Assembly (NCBI GenBank): GCA_033064195.1
Contig: JARBJD010000023.1
Location: forward strand, 1-64,000
Source of the DNA: Blattamonas nauphoetae
Lineage: Eukaryota; Preaxostyla; Oxymonadida
Direction: 5' to 3'
DNA length: 64,000 nucleotides
In this document: piece by piece, positions 23,311 to 33,278 of the stretch
Layout of the letters: each line of letters starts with the position of its first letter
Numbering within the stretch: position 1 is the stretch's first letter
The notes under the pieces: generated by a model
Told to the model about the DNA's origin: nothing
What the model saw: the letters and a program-made list of their open reading frames with translations, nothing else
The model's database searches: none
Translations under genes and position numbers: made by a program

Positions 23311-23892
23311 TTATTTCTCCTCCTTTTCGAGAGCAGATAGCTCGTCTTTCACTGCAGACAGAATAGACTCTTCCTCCTTCCTCAAATTGTTGAAGCGAGC
23401 CTTCATTCGTTTCTTGTCATCCCTTGCTTTCTGTTTGAGTTCTTTGGCTTTTGCTTCGGTAATGCAGATCGGCATATTGTACAGACGGCATTTGGACATG
23501 CAGTTTGAGTCGTCAGGCTCGTTTTCGGACATTTCTTCGTCTTCAGTCTGAGGATCCTCGTCATTCCCCTAGCGAGAGTGAAGAGGGTGATTGACTGGAA
23601 CGGATTGGATTTTGGGACGCTTTTGGGATTTTTCTTTCACATCGCCACACTTTCGAGTGCAGAAAGAGTCCAGTGACACCTGATACGTCATGAACGTGTT
23701 GTTGCACGTTCCGAGGCACGTTTTCAGCGACGCTTCCGTTTCTCGCACCATATTTACAAAGTGAGCATCAATTGGGGATGAGTGTGTCGTGTTTGATGTT
23801 GTGTTGTTCTTTCTCGTTGCGTTTGTTGCGTTCTGGACAGCGGCAGAGATGAACAACACATTCAGATCATGATTCCAGCCTTCCCATGGCAA
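23311..23892 (-). CDS. unidentified small cysteine-motif protein
   Basis: Two exons: (about 23892)..23602 and 23568..23311, joined in phase 0 across a 33-nt intron (GTTCCAG...CTCGCTAG). Because the intron is a multiple of three, its only in-frame stop is the TAG at its own 3' end. The protein has an Asn/Thr-rich start, then CLGTC and CTRKC 16 residues apart, then after the junction an acidic stretch, CMSKC and a helical end (KELKQKARDDKKRMKARF) closing in EKEEK and TAA. The CX3C pairs recall DUF842/FAM136A-type proteins, which fold with disulfides, but that is inference. No ATG precedes the first cysteine pair in frame, so an upstream exon is missing from this model. Confidence 0.5.
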
Positions 23893-23899
23893 ATATGTT

Positions 23900-25055
23900 C
23901 AATAATGTTCATCTACTCAGTCACAAACGAACATCCTTTTCAAATACCGTCACGTTTGGCAGGAAAGGGACGTTTTCTTCTCGAATGGCAATCCCCTTTT
24001 GATTGCTAAGATTTCAAGTGGTTGCGTGAAGCAGATTTGTTTATCGCCATCGAAAGTGGAATGAAGGAGCAGAAATGACTGGTGACCATTAGTTTTATCT
24101 TTGTATGACCCATGTGAGGAAATAGAGGACGATCAGAGTTTTGAATGGTTGCGAAAGACTTAAATGAGAAAGAATCGACGCTGTTGAGTAGATGAACAAT
24201 GAAACCAAAATAATAGATGATTTTTGTACGATATTTGGATGGAAAGAATGACACAGTCAATGAAAGAACGAAAACAATGATGATCGGTTCTCAGACCTGA
24301 TCCAACACGGTGTTCATCATATTCGACTTTCAGGGAGCAATCGGATCTGGTAATAAATGCTTCTGCCCATCCTTTGAGATGACAAGGACAATCTTATCGG
24401 GTTCACGATGATTCTGATGACAATCATTGGAAGAGCATGTTTCTGTTGAATGTCAGCATGAATACAGGTTTAAACTGACACGAAAAGACACTCGAATCCA
24501 AGTGACAGATGACTGAGGGGTTAAAACTGACATAACGTCACAGTACAGACGTCATTGTGCTTGATGGAATAATCATGAAGAATACGATTCGAAAGTGGCT
24601 GAAGTGGTGGCAATTCTGAGATTGAAGATTGTATTGATGGATATGATTGCCTGCCTGTTGTTTTGGTTCGAGTATTTCGAAGTCTGGTGGAGGATCTTCA
24701 ACGACGAACAGGATGCTGAATGAAGAGAAGAGAGAAGTTGGAATGCCGAAAGGAATGAAAATACACACTTTTCAAGACTGTGTGATGTGATGGCGCGGTT
24801 ATTGTAGATTTGTCACTTCCAGGGAGATCACAACGGAGAGATGTGATTGATCATGGAGTGAGTGGATTAAATCTAATATTGTATACCTAGAAGAGAACAA
24901 GACACATGTGTGATGATGAAAAAGAGTGCGAGAAAACAAACGAGAGTGTTAGTCATGATTGAGCTGTTTGAAAGTAAATTGTGGGTTCGATCTAGCCAGG
25001 CACGTGGATACGAAATTACAGAGATTTTCCCAGTCAGAGGTGTAATGAGTAGATT
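23900..25055. other. no gene recognised
   Basis: A/T-rich with only short frames. Some segments on - near 24260-24006 are open but show no motif; they might contain the missing first exon of the cysteine-motif gene to the left. Confidence 0.35.
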
Positions 25056-25345
25056 TATTATGTCGATTAAGCAAATAAAAAAGGGGTGTTGAGTCTCGAA
25101 AAATGCACCCCAATTGGTGATTTCACAAGTCTGGGGATTAGTCTCGTTTTCTGATTTGGATTCTCTCTCGAACCGGGGTGTAGATGAAGGATTGGTGGAC
25201 AATCCACTCTCTTGCCAACTCGAAGAAATCAGAAGGGTTCAGCATGACGAATACATCTTTGAATAGAAAGTGCGGAGATATCGGGTTATGAAAAATGAAC
25301 AAAAACAGCGTAGAAAATGGATCAGATTGGTGAGACAACTTTCGA
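25055..25345 (-). mobile_element. 3' fragment of a second hAT copy
   Basis: On - a frame ends with NPSDFFELAREWIVHQSF, matching the last residues of the hAT transposase at 20.8 kb (SPDDFFDLAENWIQHHYI). About 80 bp further left is TCGAGACTCAACACCCC preceded by CAATTGGGG, the same end sequence as the first copy. The upstream part of the transposase is too altered to follow, so this is an older, truncated copy in opposite orientation. Confidence 0.6.
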
Positions 25346-26039
25346 CATAAATTGAGAATCTGTTTCCACTAGAACATACATCGTCTTCTCTAGATAAATG
25401 CGGATGAGAGAGGGTATCTTCAGAAACAGGATGTCTTCAAACATTCTCTGATTGGATCAGTCCAGTTAATTGTCGTGTCAAGAATCAACGCCATGTCAAT
25501 AAGGCACGATCTGTGAAGCAGAAATCAAAAATTGAAAGTGCCTCTTATCGCCCAAAAGGAAAATGCACAATGATTTTGTACCTTTTTTGTGGTCATTTCT
25601 TCACGAACCATCAGACAAACCAAACTGTGTGTTTTTTGGAGAATAAGGAAAACTGGCGTTTAGTCATCCGTTTCACACCGAAGCTCTTGAGGAAGACCAT
25701 TGCTGTCATTTTTTCATTTGAGTACCACGGATTGTCCCGTGTGGACTCGGCCTTCGGCAATCTAGTTCACGTTGTGAGGGACAACCTGGGTGAGACTGTG
25801 ATCTTGTCAATTTCTGAATATCTTCTTTTTCTTCGAATTCTCCAAGTTCAGTCTCACCCGAGCCTGAATCAAAGCCGAACACTTTGCACACGAGCTCGAG
25901 CTTGAGTGAAATGCAGAGTTTCGTCTGGGAAAGCGTCCTTATCAACTTTTTCCTGAACATTTTAAGGAAAATGTGAGGTAAAAAGCAATACATGTCGAGG
26001 ATTGCCGGAGTAGACATCCCATAAAAATACCCCTATGAG

Positions 26040-26440
26040 TTTGATCTCGATCAATCAATCATGTTGGACGACTCAAAGAAAGGCGGATTCAACTTTGCTG
26101 TTTTTGTTCGATGGGCTGACCGAGTTTTAATTCAGTCTGTCAATGAGCAAAGTTGAACATCTAGAATCCTCGAGCACCTGCAATGCTGCTCGTGGACAAT
26201 GCCAGCTTCCATCTTGGCGAGTCTGCAAGAAACTCCATCGACTCTCGCAACCTCAGCATCCAGAGTCTTCTTCCCAACGCTACACACTTCCAACAGCCTT
26301 TAGATTGTATCACGATCGGCTTGTTGAAGAGAACCATGTCCACATCTCACATGGCGAAATGCATGGAAAATCTCGGAGAAACAATAGAATCAATACACAT
26401 GGCACACACATAAGCAAGATCGCCAACTGGTCACTGCAAA
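26040..26440 (+). mobile_element. pogo/CENP-B-type DDE transposase fragment (+ strand)
   Basis: The conserved block around the second catalytic aspartate is clear: LLVDNASFHLGE (from about 26186), then SLLPNATHFQQPLD (near 26270), the pogo/jerky hallmark LLVDNxxxH...PPxxTxxxQPLD. Just upstream in another frame is GGFNFAVFVRWADRVLIQ, equivalent to the WF..W segment, ended by a TGA. The N-terminal DNA-binding domain and first catalytic aspartate were not found. It is a broken copy, differing enough from the copy at 29 kb to be a separate family member. Confidence 0.6.
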
Positions 26441-26659
26441 CCATAAGAACAATCAACGAGAAGATTGTTCGACATATTTTAAACCATGTCTCTGTTGATT
26501 CGTCAGACACGATCGAGCGAATGTCCAATTTCACCCCTCCACTTCCATCTCACACTGATCCCATTGATCAAGTCTCCACATCTCTTATTCTCCCAATTCG
26601 GAATTCTATGTTTCTTCATTCACCACTTCAACTTTCACGATCAGGTTGTGTTTTCCTAA

Positions 26660-27690
26660 TGTGAATGTTGAAGTTTACGAATTCTGGGCGACTAGCTTTT
26701 TTCAAGCAGACTGTCCAATTTCCCAAAAAAGTCCAACAACTGTTTTCAACTCAAAATTCAAGGAGATTAACTTTTTTCACCCTTTTTTTGATTTTTTTCA
26801 CATCGGTGAGAATCATTCCAATTTGATGTGATCGGCCCTTCTTTTCACCTCTGTTCGAATACGACATGCAGGAGAACTCACATATTGACAAAATAATGCT
26901 GGTCCAATAATAATGATGATGATTGTGGAACGATAAAAAAGTCCAGAATCGAGAGTCGATTGGATCTCGCCTTGGCTCGAAAAAGGACGAAAAGACGATG
27001 TGGACAAAGATGAAAGAAATGCTGTGAAAAGCGAGTGGATGAAAATGACAAAGAAAACATGTGAAGTGGGAAGTGGATCTCTGTTTTGGCAGAGATGTCA
27101 ACAAAAAGAAACGAGCAGAAAGAAGATTCCAGATGGTTCAACGAGATGATAACACAACCAATTGAAGGGTGATCGCGATGTCTCTCAAACCATGAAATGA
27201 AGAGATCGTGTGATGAACGGAATTCTGGAGCTCAAATTACGAACACCAATCTCTCCCAACACAGATCGAGCGAGGGAGGAGAATGGTGGAAAAAAGACGA
27301 ATGAGGAAAACGAGCACAAGAGTGAATGAGTGGCCGAGAGGGGGACATGAATGTGCTCGTTTGAGAATGAATGCGATCTGTGATTTTGAGTTGGTGAGTC
27401 GATCGCTTTTGGTGAAGCGAGTGGTCGGCACAATCTGGAGCGAGACAAGACTCTTTCTGAGAAACGAGTCCAACTCAGTCCAGACTGACCAGAGTGAGAT
27501 GAGTAGTAATGTTGGACAAACGAAGAGAGGATGGATTGAGCGTCCAACAGAGGCTCGTGTGGATGGTGTGACCTCGTCTGAGGCGTGTTTATGGTTGTGT
27601 GTGAGTGGGTGTTTGTGAGAATTGTGATGTGGTTGGGGGTGACGTGAATAAGACTTTTTCCGATGATGGAAGTGGCGTGTGAATCTTCGT
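26660..27690. other. no gene recognised
   Basis: Long frames occur on both strands around 27185-27718, but neither shows a motif and both have biased, low-complexity composition. No RNA or repeat was seen. Confidence 0.35.
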
Positions 27691-27691
27691 A

Positions 27692-28366
27692 CAGTCTGAA
27701 TAGTTCAAAGTCGAACATAAATAATTCAAAGTCGAATTAAAATATTCAAAGTCGAAGTGAAACAATACATAGTCGAAGTGAAATATGTCAAAGTTGAAGG
27801 ACCAAATTTTTGAACCAATTTGTTCGAGTGAACCTCACGCACCACTCTTTCATGCTCACAAAAACTGACTCAATGATCATGGTACTGGCTTGTCAAGAAT
27901 CATACGACATCATTCAACACTTTCTCGGCTATAGTTCACATTCTAGAGTTCATTTCACAGTAATTCTTCGTATAAGCCCAGAAAAACCAATAAATCAGAT
28001 CCAGCACAAGTTGAACATGGGCAAAAGTTTCCGGCAATAGTCCCACCGATGACTCCTTCACGCCTCTCAAACGTCCGTTCAATCCTACTGTCTTTTGCGT
28101 GTCACAGGCTGTTTTTACTCAGACCAATGAAGAGTTTGTTTTCATTGAAAAAGCTCAAAATCACTTCAGAAAGCATGAATGCATTGTTTTAAATCCTGAA
28201 AAACGTGTTCACCCGATAAATCACATATGTACAAAAAGGTCACAGGAGAAATAGAGTGAATTGTGTGGTAATTTCGGAAGCTAAAGGAAAAAAACGGTTT
28301 TTCGACTTTGAATTATTTCACTTCGACTTTGAATTATGTTTGTTCGACTTTGAACTGTTCAGACTG
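27692..28366. mobile_element. 675-bp non-autonomous element with CAGTCTG ends and repeated TTCAAAGTCGAA
   Basis: The left end reads CAGTCTGAATAGTTCAAAGT and the right end is its near-perfect reverse complement. Inside each end the motif TTCAAAGTCGAA recurs (three or four times on the left, three on the right, inverted), giving inverted repeats of about 50-70 bp with internal direct repeats. The middle has no transposase. It abuts the broken pogo-type gene at 28380, in the middle of that gene's catalytic domain, so it inserted there or caused its truncation. Confidence 0.75.
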
Positions 28367-28374
28367 TTCGAGTG

Positions 28375-28930
28375 ATAATTTGATTCGTCCACATTAAAAA
28401 TGAGTTGAGCATCTCCCCGATTGAGGGTAGTGCAGAGGGCTGTTCGATATGTCCTGATGCCATCCTCGGTCACGGCTAATCTTGCAACTTCTTTGGGCTC
28501 TATTAACAAAATCTCAAAATCTTGTTTATGCCGGCTGACGAATGAGATGTGGTACGAATTACCAACGGTATGTCCAAACAGTTCTGACACATGCTGTCAC
28601 CGCAAAAGAGGGGTCCACGGAAAGTCAGTATCTGCAGCAGCCAGTATTAAGTCAACTATTCTAATTTCTTGTTGCATTGACCGGTTTGCATTCTTCTTCT
28701 TCTTCACAGTTGGGTCAGGTTGTTTAAGAACCTGAGAAGTCCTGCCCTTCAGTTGAGTTTGAAGCCAGATGACTCGTTCCCAACTTTTGAGATCGGTCCG
28801 CCTCTCCAGATAATTGGCGAAGTGGTTGGCTTCTTGACCAGAAACGAACTGCGTGCAGAAAACCACAAACACGAGACGATTCCACATTGAGGAGTAGGAT
28901 GTACGAATCGCCACATTCGCAGTTGAGAGT
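28375..28930 (-). mobile_element. pogo/CENP-B-type transposase, N-terminal half only
   Basis: Reading leftward from 28914: a helix-turn-helix-like stretch (ERRTDLKSWERVIWLQTQL), a linker, RIVDLILAAADTDFPWTPLL, a TGA, then QHVSELFGHTVG and finally LIFNVDES, which is the first catalytic aspartate motif of the DDE domain. The frame then runs into the CAGTCTG element and the rest of the catalytic domain is absent. This copy lies directly downstream of, and in the same orientation as, the more complete copy to its right. Confidence 0.6.
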
Positions 28931-28959
28931 CAGATCGAGACTGTAATAACACAAATTAT

Positions 28960-30083
28960 TCCAAATTCCAGAATGCTGATCCCGCGATTATCGTTTAAAC
29001 ACTGCTTCCAGCGACCAAAAATGCCCAGGTCAAGTGGCTGGAGCAGGTGTGTGGCCCGAGGGGGAAATCTGTACAGATCGATCCCATAGTCGCGGCAAAA
29101 TGACACGACTTCTTCCGTGGAATGGATCCTGCATCAATCAACGAGGAGAAGAGCGCGATTGTCGATTAGATCGTGTGCCATTTTCTTTTTTTCCATTTCT
29201 GGTACCAAAATTTTATTTCGCCATTCGATAAATAGTGGTCCATCAATCCATTGGGAGGTGTGTGTCACCAGTACACAATCTCGTCCAACGCTTATTCCGT
29301 CTGTCTCGAGTTCACTCACATTTTTTGTTTTTCCAGCTGAAACAAGAAATGGGATCCCTCGAGAGCCATCCAAACATATCAAAGGAAGTAAGGTCAACAC
29401 TTTTTCACTTCGTTGCACAGGTATGTGCATTTCTTCTCCCTTCGATGCAGGCCCTTAAATTTTTAGATCATAGACATCCTCATATTGGTGGTTCTGTGAC
29501 TCGACTGTTTGGAAAATGAGTTTTGGGTCGTATTTTCTGATTGTTTGATTCAAGTCTCTTTCATAGTCCATCACTGCTTGTAAATCGACCTGAATTCGCT
29601 CAGCAGCTCGTGGGGTGTACTTGGATGCCGATATTGGATGTGAATTGCGCTTGAGGAATCTTTTTTTCCATTTTTTACTGACATGTATGCAAATTACTCA
29701 CTCACCTTTCGAGGGATGTCCTGCATCATCCAGGGGTGTCCAGTCTTAGACGCAGCAAGTATGTCTTCCACTATTTGATTTTCTTGTTCTGCTGTTAGTT
29801 TTTGTAGAGGATGCCCTTGTTCAAGGGGACGAATCGTTGGTTTTCTTCCACGAGACACTGTATTGCTCGGGACGCCTAAAGCAACTGCGATGATTTTTTG
29901 TGGGATTCTTCTGATAGTTTCTACTTGTTTTATTCGGTTGTCAAACCATCTCACTCGCTGTACTTTGTTGAGTTGAGGGTTTTCTCTAATCTCGGAAACG
30001 AGTTCATCGAGACCCCGATCAGACAGAAAACCCTGCAGATTGTCCTTGAAATTCGATAGACTCACCGGATGTGCCATTTTCAA
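28960..30083 (-). mobile_element. pogo/CENP-B-type DNA transposon, most complete copy
   Basis: From an ATG at about 30077 the protein shows two DNA-binding segments (VRWFDNRIKQVETIRRIP; GVPSNTVSRGRKPTIRP), TAEQENQIVEDILAASKTGH, then YDPKLIF (first catalytic region, degenerate at the aspartate), EKVLTLLPLICLDGSRGIPF, PLFIEWRNKILVPEM, LLLVD/CRIHSTEE (second aspartate) and PPRATHLLQPLDLGIFGRW. That order is exactly pogo/jerky. It is broken: the frame changes after the DNA-binding part, a TAA follows the first catalytic segment, and a TGA (GAT TGA TGC) falls directly after the second catalytic aspartate. Terminal repeats were not recognised. Confidence 0.7.
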
Positions 30084-30418
30084 TTTTTAAGAAAATAGCA
30101 AGCTGTTGTTCAGAGAGAAATCAATTGTTTAACCCATAGTTCATTGTCTGAGAAAAATCCCTTGTATCCTTGGATCACTGATCTGGGACATTTTCATCGG
30201 GAATTTCGGGTTCACACGAACGTCGTATGAATAATGATTTGGTCCTCTTTAAAACAAAATCTTCAAACAAGGTATCATATGATAGACAATGAGCTTCATA
30301 AAAAGAGTAATTGTTTGTTCCTTCTCCCAGTTTGTCATTCTCAGAGTCAATTCTTTCTCCTCATTTCTTGTTCATTCCGACTTCTTTAATAGATGTTTAA
30401 ATAAACCGAACTTTTCAT
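30084..30418. other. no gene recognised between transposon remnants
   Basis: A/T-rich sequence with no open frame longer than about 50 codons and no recognisable motif. Confidence 0.4.
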
Positions 30419-30968
30419 TAATCCGAAACATGGGGCTTGACAAATATATATTGGTCAAACTAAGAAAAATAAAATTTGGTTCCGCGCCGAAACCCCTGTG
30501 TCGGGAGAAAACCTCAAAATACCCCCTTTTGCCCAAAAAAAATCGTTTCGGCAATATCTCAACAACCAGTGAATCGATTTCGATGAAATTTTTCATGAAA
30601 ACGTTTTTTTGGTGAAACAAACATTTTGAAAAAAATTCTGAGAAAATATTCTGAGAAAAAATTCTGGGTATTTGGGAAAATCGAAAAAAACCCATATTTT
30701 TCTCGACAAAAAATTCTTAGAAAAAATACCTTTTGTTTTTTGAGCAGCCTTTGTCGAGATCTTTACGATCACAATGCATTTTATTTGATTCAAAACGGAT
30801 GGCTGGTTGTGGTTAAATGAGGGGAAAAAGTTGAGAAAAATGTGTGGACGCCTATATGAAACAGTATTTTGAGGTTTTCTCCCGACACAGGGGTTTCGGC
30901 GCGGAACCAAATTTTCTGTTTCTTAGTTTGACCAATGTAAATTTTTCAAACCCCATGTTACGGATTTT
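30419..30968. mobile_element. MITE with ~100-bp terminal inverted repeats, copy 1
   Basis: The left arm (ATCCGAAACATGGGGCTTGA onward to about 30525) is inverted at 30866-30967, including the shared stretch GTTCCGCGCCGAAACCCC. The core between the arms is non-coding. It is clearly related to the element at 31121-31717: both have the same arm order (ACATGGGG, then a TATATTGG/CATATTGG stretch, then CAAACTAAG) and the same core (GAGCAGC..TTGTCGAGAT, AAACGGATGGCTGGTTGTGG). Confidence 0.85.
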
Positions 30969-31120
30969 TGAATATGTACGGATTATTGACACTACTATAA
31001 GGTTCAATCCCCACTCGTGCCCGCCACTCTCTCCGTACCTACCTCGGAAGCGAGATTGATTGAGTTCTTTTGCTTGTTTCATGACGATCATGAAAAATGA
31101 GTCCATTCTTATTTGATTTC

Positions 31121-31717
31121 ATAGATCCACTCAAAACCCGGAATTTCTCCTAAACCCGGAACATGGGGGTTGAAAGATACATATTGGGCAAACTAAGAAA
31201 AAAATAAAATTTGAGAATTATAGACCGACGCAAATCAGAGAAACCCTCAAAATACCTCTTTGGACCTGTTTGAATCAGGAGAACTGGTCATATCTTCACA
31301 ACCTGTGAACCGATTTTGATGAAAATTTTCACAAAAACGTTTTTGATGAAACGAACAATTTGAGAAAACATTGGAGAAAAAATGCTGGATATTTGGGAAA
31401 ATAGAAAAAACCCATATTTTTCTCGAGAAAAAGTCTTAGAAAAAATATCTTTCATTTTTTGAGCAGCTTTTGTCGAGATGTTTACGATAACAATGCACTT
31501 TATTTGGTGCAAAACGGATGGCTGGTTGTGGAGAAACGATCCAAAAAAGTTGAGAAAAATGTAGGCATTGTTGCTGTATACAGTATTTTGAGGGTTTCTC
31601 TGATTTGCGTCGGTCTATAATTCTCAAATTTTATTTTTTTCTTAGTTTGCCCAATATGTATCTTTCAACCCCCATGTTCCGGGTTTAGGAGAAATTCCGG
31701 GTTTTGAGTGGATCTAT
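31121..31717. mobile_element. MITE with ~150-bp near-perfect inverted repeats, copy 2
   Basis: The sequence from 31121 (ATAGATCCACTCAAAACCCG) is repeated inverted at about 31570-31717 almost base for base, so the ends can fold into a long hairpin. The outermost bases can be read as TA plus GATCCAC...GTGGATC plus TA, which would fit a TA target duplication of the Tc1/mariner/pogo superfamily. The near identity of its arms says it is younger than copy 1. No coding capacity. It lies 150 bp from copy 1 and immediately left of the gene-dense region. Confidence 0.9.
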
Positions 31718-32000
31718 CAGTCTTATCTCTCTCAAATTACAACTCAAAATAGTACAATATTGAAGTTTTGTCTATCAATTCGAGATGAAGAACTCTCAAC
31801 CACAAATAATTCATCATAGACGACTATTTTCCTCTTTGTTGAGGAAGAAACAGGTACCCATAACTTGCCTCACCCGAAATTCCAGACGAAAACCACTCAT
31901 CTCCTATCGTCTCCCAGTTGGAGTTTCCATTGCTTCAGTCTCTTCGGAGATATCTGAAATGTAACCGTTTCTTCCCTATATTCAATTCTGTCCGTGATGA

Positions 32001-33206
32001 TTACATCATGTACTGTTTTCGGAAAAAATTAACTGTAAAGGAAAGAAAAAAATTATGGGGTGATCAACTCACCAAAACTCCGAGAGGGAGCACTCTTTTC
32101 AACATTACTTCTGGCCTCATTTGTTTTGAACAAAAAAAGAACAGAATTGAGGATAATCGGCAAATACAGTTTCTTAACGATCAGACATAGATCATCAATC
32201 GTTAAAACTGAAGAAGTTGGATGCATCTTTGGATGACTGATGCAGGGTTTTCGCTTAAAACGAGCTTCCAAGAACTGTCTGGCCAAGTAGACTTACGGGA
32301 GAAAATAAACTTGACAAGGATCTTCTGGAAATAAACTCGGTAGTGGGGGTTGAATTGGACGAACACCGATTTTGGGACAGTGTTGTTTTGAGAAAGGTGA
32401 AACTGAACGAATCACAGTTAGTTGAGTGGGAGCTGCAGCTGATGGGAACAACTGTTCATAGACATCCTTTAGCAGCGACGTCTTGTTGATGGGGGATGAT
32501 GAGAGGAAACTCTGAAACTTCAGGTGAATGTGTTCAGTGAGTGTATGTTTGATGAGGAACTCCTTGATGACTTCGCAGATATCATTGGTGAAGATTGAGC
32601 GGCAATACTTCGGATTTGTCAACGAAAACTTGGAAATGAGAACGAGAATGTGATTTGTGACTTTCGAAGGGTATTGCTGAAGACATGAAGCAGAGAAGGT
32701 GAATACAAGGTAGAGCTGGAACAATCGAGTTGGAACCGTTGGGAGAATCCAGATATCCATTGAGTTTTTTGAAAATTTCTTTGTGACGGTTTGTAGAACT
32801 TTGAAGATAATAGCTTGTTCTGGCCGTTGAGCAAGGAAGTATTGGTCGAGGAGAACTGGAAAAAATTGGAGAGATTCAATGTATTCTTCGGAGAAGGAGA
32901 CTAGACAAAATGGAGTGAGAAATGAAGCCTAACTTTCGTTTGAGACAGACTCAAGTTCTGCGTATAGATGTTCAATTCCACGTGAGAACTGTGCATTTTG
33001 GATTTTCACTTGTACAGCCAACTCATTAAAATGATGATAGAGTTCCATTTGAAGAGGATGTGTGATATGATCTTCCCCTTTCTTTGGTTTGTTTCAAAAA
33101 TCGAATAACAACTCACCTTTTTCGTGACGAGCTGACGATAATGGATAGTATATTCACTCAAGAGAACATACAGAGAACTCAGTTTACATAATTTGATTAT
33201 TTTCAT
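32001..33206 (-). CDS. unidentified helical protein, 353 aa, 5 exons
   Basis: Model: 33206..33117, 33081..32934, 32900..32311, 32274..32073, 32032..32001. Introns are 35, 33, 36 and 40 nt with GTGAGT or GTTTAT donors, and the sum is 354 codons. The protein is helix-rich without low complexity: it starts MKIIKLCKLSSLYVLLSEY, has a central leucine-rich region (IESLQFFPVLLDQYFLAQRP; VPTRLFQLYLVFTFSASC) and a basic end. The periodicity fits an alpha-solenoid, but no family was recognised. The third acceptor was chosen because it alone keeps FLEARFKRKP in frame; an alternative 18-nt intron nearby would also be in phase. It is the leftmost gene of the dense block, next to the MITE. Confidence 0.7.
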
Positions 33207-33278
33207 CCATCAAACGAAAACCAAGATCGGAATGAATTGGGTGAAAAAAGAAGAGGAAAGAAGAGACAAAAAAGAAGT

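Noticed and set aside
9530-30083. Repeated single TGA codons inside otherwise open frames (LCAT-like gene, armadillo-like gene, hAT and pogo transposases), suggesting TGA could be a sense codon
   Set aside because: TRAPPC1 ends at TGA at exactly the length of its human homologue, and the kinase and several other intact genes also end in TGA. The interrupted frames are in pseudogenes and old transposons, where stops are expected.
32281-32298. A possible 18-nt intron (GTAAGT...GGCCAG) in the helical-protein gene
   Set aside because: A 36-nt intron from 32310 to 32275 also keeps the frame and matches the sizes of other introns here, so the 18-nt reading is unnecessary.
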